Below, piece by piece: positions 58,584 to 64,000 of a stretch of 64,000 nt of DNA. Origin of the DNA: Bisporella sp. PMI_857 (taxonomy: Eukaryota; Ascomycota; Leotiomycetes; Helotiales; Helotiaceae). Where the stretch lies: contig JAJSPD010000029.1 in assembly GCA_021307315.1 (NCBI GenBank), positions 186,001 to 250,000 of the forward strand, in the 5' to 3' direction. The notes beneath the pieces are model-generated. The model was not told the DNA's origin. It saw only the letters and a program-made list of their open reading frames with translations, and ran no database searches. The position numbers and the translations under genes were made by a program. Numbering within the stretch: position 1 is the first letter of the stretch; every line of letters begins with the position of its first letter.

Positions 58584-59889
58584 GATTATGTACGACGACC
58601 GCCAATGAGTATTCTATGTGGCTGGCCATCAGGCGAGTCTATTTGTGGTACATTTTATGCCAACAATCGACATATGGGTCAGTTAAGGATTTAGCAAAAT
58701 TTGCGGCTTCTTGACCCAAGCTTTGGCAGCTCGAATCGACACCATGTGTCTTTTCAAATGCTTCGGAACATAAGACAGGTTCATCGCTGTCCACCCATAG
58801 CATTGCAGGCCATCACCTGAGGCAGCTCAATGCTTAGAACATTTACCAAGGGGTTTATCGCCACAAACGATCCATGAGAGATCTGACAGATCCAGGAGGG
58901 CTAATCATCGAATGCTACCGAGATATGCACTTGAGTTCTGTATCTACCATACTCTTCCCGAGAACTTCTAGCTCCATGTATTGTCGTATCAACGGCATCT
59001 TGAGACCCAGGGGTGATTAAGAAAAAACGGAGCGTTCTCACGCATAACCAAAATTCATGGCTTTATCAAAAATCAAATGTTCGTTTTTCAATAGAATACT
59101 ACTATTGTGTGTACACAGCGTCAAGCTTCCTTCTCTCTGCCCTCCACTCATTCCAATCTGCTCCCCTTCTTCTCAATCCCCTTGAATTGTTTCTACTTCC
59201 CACTATGATCAGCATATCTGGTCTTTTTATTAGCTTTATGACTCCTAGAAGGTATGTCTTGAACTACACCTCACCAACAAGAATATGCTCAAGTATTGCA
59301 TAAAAGCCGCTCCGGATCCGTGTTTTGACGCCTATTCGAGGTTTCCAATCGACGAGAAAGTTCGTTACGCCAGACAGAGCTCGAGTCGACCCAAAAGCGG
59401 AATGGAGACAAGTACCGTCTGTCCGACTATGTTTCATGTGGCGCAGAATGAAGCCGCGTTCCTGAATCATAATCTAAGGGTTAAATCTTGATAATTATGG
59501 GATTATGCGAGGTTGAGTATCGGCAATTCTAGTGGCGCAGTGATATATAGTAAAAATTGTGGCTTGATAATGCAAGCAGCCATTTGCCTACAATAGGCTG
59601 GAATGGTACCAGTAATTTTGGCCAGAGATACCGCGAAACAGGATTCAGTATAACAAATGAGATGGCAAACAAGACCAGTACGATATCCCTTCAATACACC
59701 TGCAAAATGTTGGGACCAATCCATTAAAGTGAACACTTGTCATGAAAGAAGCGTGACACATGTGCTGGCGTGATACAATGCTTCTGAAATCTCACTTTGG
59801 AGTTCTATGTTTTCGCCATATGCACTCGAGTTGCATCATTTTCTGGATGAGCTGGAGCTGGGTATCATGCAGGTGGAAGCAACAACACA
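58584..59889. other. intergenic between converging genes
   Basis: 1.3 kb between the stops of the rhodopsin-like gene and COG5. No supported gene; the short frames at 59013-59491 and 59760-60124 overlap COG5 or carry no motif. Confidence 0.5.
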
Positions 59890-61227
59890 TTACCTCCCCA
59901 ATGCGCCAACAACGCTCGCAACCATCACCGCGGCTTCCCTTTCCCAGCTAGTTTCTACGTCTTTTTCTCCCTTGTTGACCTGGCAGCCGCGTACCACACA
60001 TTCTCTCACTGCCTCGCCAACACTTTTTTTGTTGGTTCGTAATGTCCTTGCACTAACACCGCCTTTGTTGACAATTTCCATAACTTTTGTATTCAGACCG
60101 CCGGCCAGTGTTCTCCAGAAGTAACTGGCTAAGGAGCCTGTCTCTAGCGACTGGAGCAGTGGATCGAGAAAGTTCTTTGGAGGATGTATGGTAGATGGCA
60201 GAATAGAATGCGGCGGTGGTGTGATAGACGACAGGAGATATTCTAGGGCTATAATATTCTGACACCGTGCAGAGACTTCCAAAAGTGTCCGATCTAGCGT
60301 AGGAAGTGTTGACAAGGATCGTGCCATAGAGGCAAGAGAGCTTGTCAGACAAGTACGCAGATAATCTTGTAATGCTCTAATTAAGATATCTGGCTCCCAT
60401 TTCTCCTTTTTCGTATGCGACGGCGGTATCGAAGACAACAGATATAGCGCTGATAAGGCGGATGTAGTTCTCGCTTTAGTGTCCGCAGTCTGAGCGAATG
60501 TTGTTGTGCTTGTACCACTTGATAGGCTGGACATGCTGAACTCGCGGACAATTTGTTGTGACTTTGAAAGCACTGTTCTCTCCGCAGGAGCAATCACAGT
60601 ATCCCCAAGACTCTTGACCACATCTATTTTGTCCAGGCCTGCACCTTCTTCACCAGGTTTGCTCTTTCCAAACAATTCTTTGAGGCTGAGTAGTGTATTC
60701 GAACATCTCACTAACGCTCTATGGTCTTCCTTTGCCGCCTGACCTTTTGAGGCGCTTCCACTACCTCCTGCTTCAGCTAGCTGGAGTTCTAGCTGCCGGC
60801 CCAATTGCAAACTTCTTCCTACAGATCTTCCAAGCCGTACGGTCTCCCATAGTCTTTCCGCAACCGTCCTTACTTCTTCCGCAGTTTCATATCGTACCAG
60901 AACCTCCTTCTCCAGTCGTTTATATCCATCATTTAAGCTTGCAACTTGTGCATCTATCTCCTTAACAATGCTCTGACTTGCTTCGGTTTGTTCTTGAGTA
61001 TGTGACAACAAAGGAAGCGCGCTTTTGGTAGTGAGGGTATCTATATGTGTATTTATCTCTTGAGCATCAAATAGGACGCGAGAGAGCGGCGTAGAGAGGT
61101 CGAGGGGTGTATCAGAGGCGTTGTTAGTGGTGAGTACGAGGGTGTTTGCGAATTGTGCGGGGGAGAAGTCTGGGGAAAGGAAGGTTTCATAGTCGATATA
61201 CGAAGTATCTTCCTCAGCGGATGTCAT
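59890..61227 (-). CDS. COG5: conserved oligomeric Golgi complex subunit 5
   Basis: Single exon, 445 residues, ATG at 61227. It matches the fungal Cog5, a lobe-B subunit of the COG tether that captures vesicles recycling within the Golgi. The diagnostic N-terminal block is DYETFLSPDFSPAQFANTLV. A long amphipathic coiled coil follows (IDAQVASLNDGYKRLEKEVLVRYETAEEVRTVAERLWETVRLGRSVGRSLQL), and a helical C-terminal half with LVRCSNTLLSLKELF, ARTTSALSALYLLSS and ASYFWRTLAGGLNTKVMEIV. Length is normal for fungi (animal Cog5 is nearly twice as long). No transmembrane segment, consistent with a peripheral cytosolic complex. This is the clearest housekeeping gene of the window. Confidence 0.93.
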   Translation of the reverse strand: MTSAEEDTSYIDYETFLSPDFSPAQFANTLVLTTNNASDTPLDLSTPLSRVLFDAQEINTHIDTLTTKSALPLLSHTQEQTEASQSIVKEIDAQVASLNDGYKRLEKEVLVRYETAEEVRTVAERLWETVRLGRSVGRSLQLGRQLELQLAEAGGSGSASKGQAAKEDHRALVRCSNTLLSLKELFGKSKPGEEGAGLDKIDVVKSLGDTVIAPAERTVLSKSQQIVREFSMSSLSSGTSTTTFAQTADTKARTTSALSALYLLSSIPPSHTKKEKWEPDILIRALQDYLRTCLTSSLASMARSLSTLPTLDRTLLEVSARCQNIIALEYLLSSITPPPHSILPSTIHPPKNFLDPLLQSLETGSLASYFWRTLAGGLNTKVMEIVNKGGVSARTLRTNKKSVGEAVRECVVRGCQVNKGEKDVETSWEREAAVMVASVVGALGR

Positions 61228-61779
61228 CGTGGTGTGCCTGCGGTATATATAGACAGCGCCATCCGTTTTTAGCCCAGTGTAAAGGTTACAGCGACTTGCA
61301 ATTGAAGCTTTAACATCTGATATGTTCTTCCTTTAAAACATTTAACAAAGTGTCTGGAGTTATGCTTGTGCCTCACCGCCTAGTTCTGCCGTAGCCTTGT
61401 ACATGGTAAGTAGACAGTTCTGGAAGCTTTCGTCACAGAATTACCACATTCCTTATATTTTACATAATAAATATACAAGGTACATGTTTTAATGACCATT
61501 TCTCGTTTTTAGCCGCTCAGTGTAGATATGGGTTCCAGCTTTGTATTTGGTGGAAAGCCACTTACACAAATGCTTGGCGTTGACGGCATATTCGGTGAAG
61601 CTAGGAGCTGAACTTTGAGCTCTTGCGTTGAGCATAAATCTACTGATTACGAACACAATATCTCTTGAATGGGTCTCATGGGTGGGTGGCAGATGGAGAA
61701 TCTCAAGCCATCGTCAAATCGACCATACGCGATTCTATAACAGCATCCAGCGATTTACGATTTCGGAGCAAGAGACACG
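61228..61779. promoter_or_regulatory. divergent promoter of COG5 and the DUF2434 gene
   Basis: 552 bp between two head-to-head genes. A TATATATA run at 61243-61251 lies just 16-24 bp upstream of the COG5 ATG, probably too close to act as its TATA box. No other element is clear. Confidence 0.4.
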
Positions 61780-63391
61780 ATGGAGCCTCGAAAGTTGCTA
61801 TCCTTCCCCCCAGGCGACAACAGCAGCGATACTTTGATTGAGGGCATACATTATAATCTCACCAACTTGAAGTACTTTAATTATACGTTCTACAGCAACA
61901 GGACTTTCTCAAATGGCTCGCGATGCGTTCTAGTTTTCGAGCCTTACACCCCTTTGCGGCTGTTAGAGAATGGGACTTTCTTGAATAGCACATCATGTTA
62001 TTCTCCAATAAAGCCTATAAAGGTACGCGCAGTCCTCGGCTTGGTCTATGCAAGCCTATTCGCTCTGGGCATAGTGTTCACTCTCATCAACCTTCGAAAG
62101 CACGGGAGGCTCTTCCTGCCTACAGAGATGCGTTTTCGCGCAGTTGGGAGGAGATGGCAATGGTACTGGATGCTTGCTGTGGGAGCCTTCGGCATTATAA
62201 GTGGCATTACCGGAGTTGATATTGACCGGTACTATCTTCCTCACTTACCTATCATACTTTCGAACTTTTTCTGGTTTCTGATGCTACCTTGCACAATGGC
62301 CGTTGTGTGGGAAAGTGTTCGACACTGGGGAAGCTGGCAGGAAAGGCAATTGATAGATCCGGAGCCGTTCATGCTGCGACAAGATGACCGGCGGAGCAAA
62401 GTTGAATTCTTTATACCTCTAGTTTTCTACTTGTGCTTCTGGATGGTATGTCATCTACTTCTGTCATGCAAGTTTAAACAATAACCGCTTATAGAACTTC
62501 TTTATGGTCTTTCCGCGTTCGTGGGCAAGCATAGAAATGCAGCGCGATCCAATACAAGCCCGAAACTATGCTGAGATTTCAGCGACAGATATACGATTTA
62601 AGCTTGCGGCAGTCTTCCTGCTCCTAGGATGGCTTACAACAATTTATTCGCTTTGTCACTCTATTAAACACTACAAACTCCGAAATCATGGAATCAAAAA
62701 TCGAACGTTTGGACTTCTAAAATATACCCCAAAGAAGTTCCTCATGACGTTACCTTTGAGCCTGGTAATGATAGGGTACGAGGCCGCATGTGCCTTTGAG
62801 TTCTCCATATCACCATTAAAGCTTCAACCCTATCTAGGTTTTGTATATGGCTTAGGATGGGGAAGCATTACTTGCATACTAATCATATACATCGTAGCTG
62901 GCTATTTGGATCCCAATGAAGACCGCGAATTGATCAGACAGCGGCGTATCAGAGGAGCCGAAGTTGATGCTGAAATGCTGATCAAGAAAAAGCCGCTTTG
63001 GTGGACCTTGCTTCGACGCGAAGAGGCGAGCATGCAAGCCGCTATCGCGCGTAACGCCCGTGAGATTGGCGGTGGTTCGGCGACATCAAGGAATATCGAG
63101 AGGGCAATTGAGATGGCCAGTATTTCGCCGGTTGTAAATGAAGACGAGCACAGGCGTCTAGAACGCAATTTGGGGAGTTTGAGGACGGCATCAAGCTTGC
63201 TATTTCCGGCCACCACATCGAATGCTCTACATGGTTCTTTCAAAGACCCACCTAGAGGCCAGGATGTAGAAACTACTCCGTCAAATGCTTCTCTATCGCC
63301 TACACTTACGAGCCCCCGCAGCGGTAGCACGAGTAGTGGGGTTTCAATTGATCCGAGATCACAACAAATCCACTCGATGCTAGATGTATGA
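61780..63391 (+). CDS. DUF2434 multi-pass membrane protein
   Basis: Two exons, 61780..62445 and 62495..63391, give 520 residues. Fungal-specific DUF2434 layout: an extracellular, Asn-rich N-terminal part with many NxS/T glycosylation sites (NLTN, NYTF, NRTF, NGS, NGTF, NSTS) and two Cys. Then come helices VLGLVYASLFALGIVFTLINL, WYWMLAVGAFGIISGITGV, IILSNFFWFLMLPCTMAVVW, VEFFIPLVFYLCFWMNFFMVF, FKLAAVFLLLGWLTTIYSL, LPLSLVMIGYEAACAF, and YLGFVYGLGWGSITCILIIYIVAGYLDPNEDREL. A long Arg- and Ser-rich cytosolic tail ends HSMLDV. About seven helices. Function unknown; it may be a receptor or transporter-like protein of the plasma membrane. The splice is phase 0 with a normal GTATGT donor. Confidence 0.9.
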
Positions 63392-63759
63392 TAAAATAAT
63401 ATGGAAATGGCAGCATGGGTGGGAGGGCTTTCCCACCGGCATTGGAGTTCAGGAACGGTTCAATTGGATACCCATGGGAACTAGAGTTTTAAAATTTGCA
63501 AATAAGCAATGTGTTCTATGTGCCCGAACGCGAGGCGCTCACCAAGAATCTAAGCGCTATGATATATTTTACAAGGTATTGGGAGTTACACAGACAACTA
63601 CAAGTATACGAATAAGCAAATTTTACTTGCAATGATAAAAGGAAGTTGGGTTCGTTATAAGAATGCCATATTTTCAAGGCCCATTGATGCTCATTTCAGG
63701 TTCACGACAGAAAGTGTCAAATCTGTTCGATAGAAGCTAGTTTTGGCCGCTTATACAGA
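63392..63759. other. intergenic between converging genes
   Basis: 368 bp of 3' sequence shared by the DUF2434 gene and the right-edge dehydrogenase. Nothing else seen. Confidence 0.5.
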
Positions 63760-64000
63760 TTACCACGGCTGAATCATATTTGCTCTAATGACTTTTCCAG
63801 CATCCTGGTCTCTCTTGCCTTCAATAACATCTTTGATGAATGTTCCTCCCACTGATGGGTCCAAGGCTCCAATCTACTTCACAATCAGCTCACAACAGTT
63901 CAAGGCTACAGTGGCGGAAGTGGACGTCTACGTACCTGCTTCAATCTCTCTGCTCCAATTCCTTGCAGGCCAGTAGCCAGAAAACCTGGCGAAATGGCCC
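63760..64000 (-). CDS. short-chain dehydrogenase/reductase, 3' end only
   Basis: The last two exons, complement(63760..63873, 63936..>64000), are inside the window; the gene continues past the right edge. They read ISPGFLATGLQGIGAERLKQ, then after a 62-nt phase-0 intron IGALDPSVGGTFIKDVIEGK, and finish with DAGKVIRANMIQPW. The PGFxATGL block is the conserved segment following the catalytic Tyr-Lys in classical SDRs. The ending with FIKDVVEGKR and a C-terminal QPW is typical of a fungal NAD(P)-dependent SDR group. The Rossmann fold and active site lie outside, so substrate and cofactor cannot be judged. Confidence 0.8.

Overview
The window is nuclear DNA of a filamentous ascomycete (Pezizomycotina). 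Almost every gene is interrupted by short GT-AG introns of about 41 to 149 nt, mostly 46 to 60 nt. Intergenic DNA is AT-rich and long, and the gene families are typical of moulds: DAL5-type MFS carriers, HET and NACHT-ankyrin allorecognition proteins, a fungal rhodopsin-type seven-helix protein, a MARVEL protein, DUF1349 and DUF2434. The overall flavour suggests a leotiomycete, but that is inference from memory and not something the sequence proves. For 15 of the 16 complete gene models the spliced exons sum to a multiple of three and give an open frame running from an ATG to a stop; the sixteenth, the HD-domain/kinase gene, does so only with an uncertain 114-nt first intron.

Layout. At 0.7-5.5 kb a flavin-dependent monooxygenase (NtaA/SnaA/DszA type) and a DAL5/allantoate-type MFS carrier are divergently transcribed from a shared 1.06-kb region, a plausible uptake-plus-oxidation pair. 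A small secreted protein (6.0-6.8 kb) and a secreted covalent-flavin oxidase (8.8-10.4 kb) follow. Next come a repeat-bearing, gene-poor stretch and decayed coding remnants. At 13.4-15.4 kb a gene fuses two HD-phosphohydrolase modules to a nucleoside-monophosphate kinase. At 20.3-26.1 kb lies a 1,828-residue NLR-type protein with an N-terminal death-domain-like helical region, NACHT, an Asp-rich spacer, ankyrin repeats and a Pro-rich tail. The right half carries a PHO84-type phosphate symporter, a PHD-finger protein, an acyltransferase-3 membrane protein, a medium-chain reductase, a HET-domain protein, a second DAL5-type carrier, a broken copy of the glycinamide ribonucleotide synthetase domain, a MARVEL membrane protein, DUF1349, a Ser/Thr-rich GPI-like gene fragment, a secreted type-B carboxylesterase, a rhodopsin-like membrane protein, COG5, a DUF2434 membrane protein, and the 3' end of a short-chain dehydrogenase that runs off the right edge.

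How they fit together. There is no operon logic. The notable groupings are the monooxygenase/transporter pair, the nucleotide-turnover fusion gene, and two allorecognition-type genes (NLR and HET) about 14 kb apart. Housekeeping is limited to COG5 and probably the phosphate carrier. About 55% of the window is intergenic, with several gene remnants. The mutations disabling the GAR-synthetase copy fit C-to-T/G-to-A decay of the RIP type. I found no tRNA, rRNA, CRISPR or intact transposon by eye.
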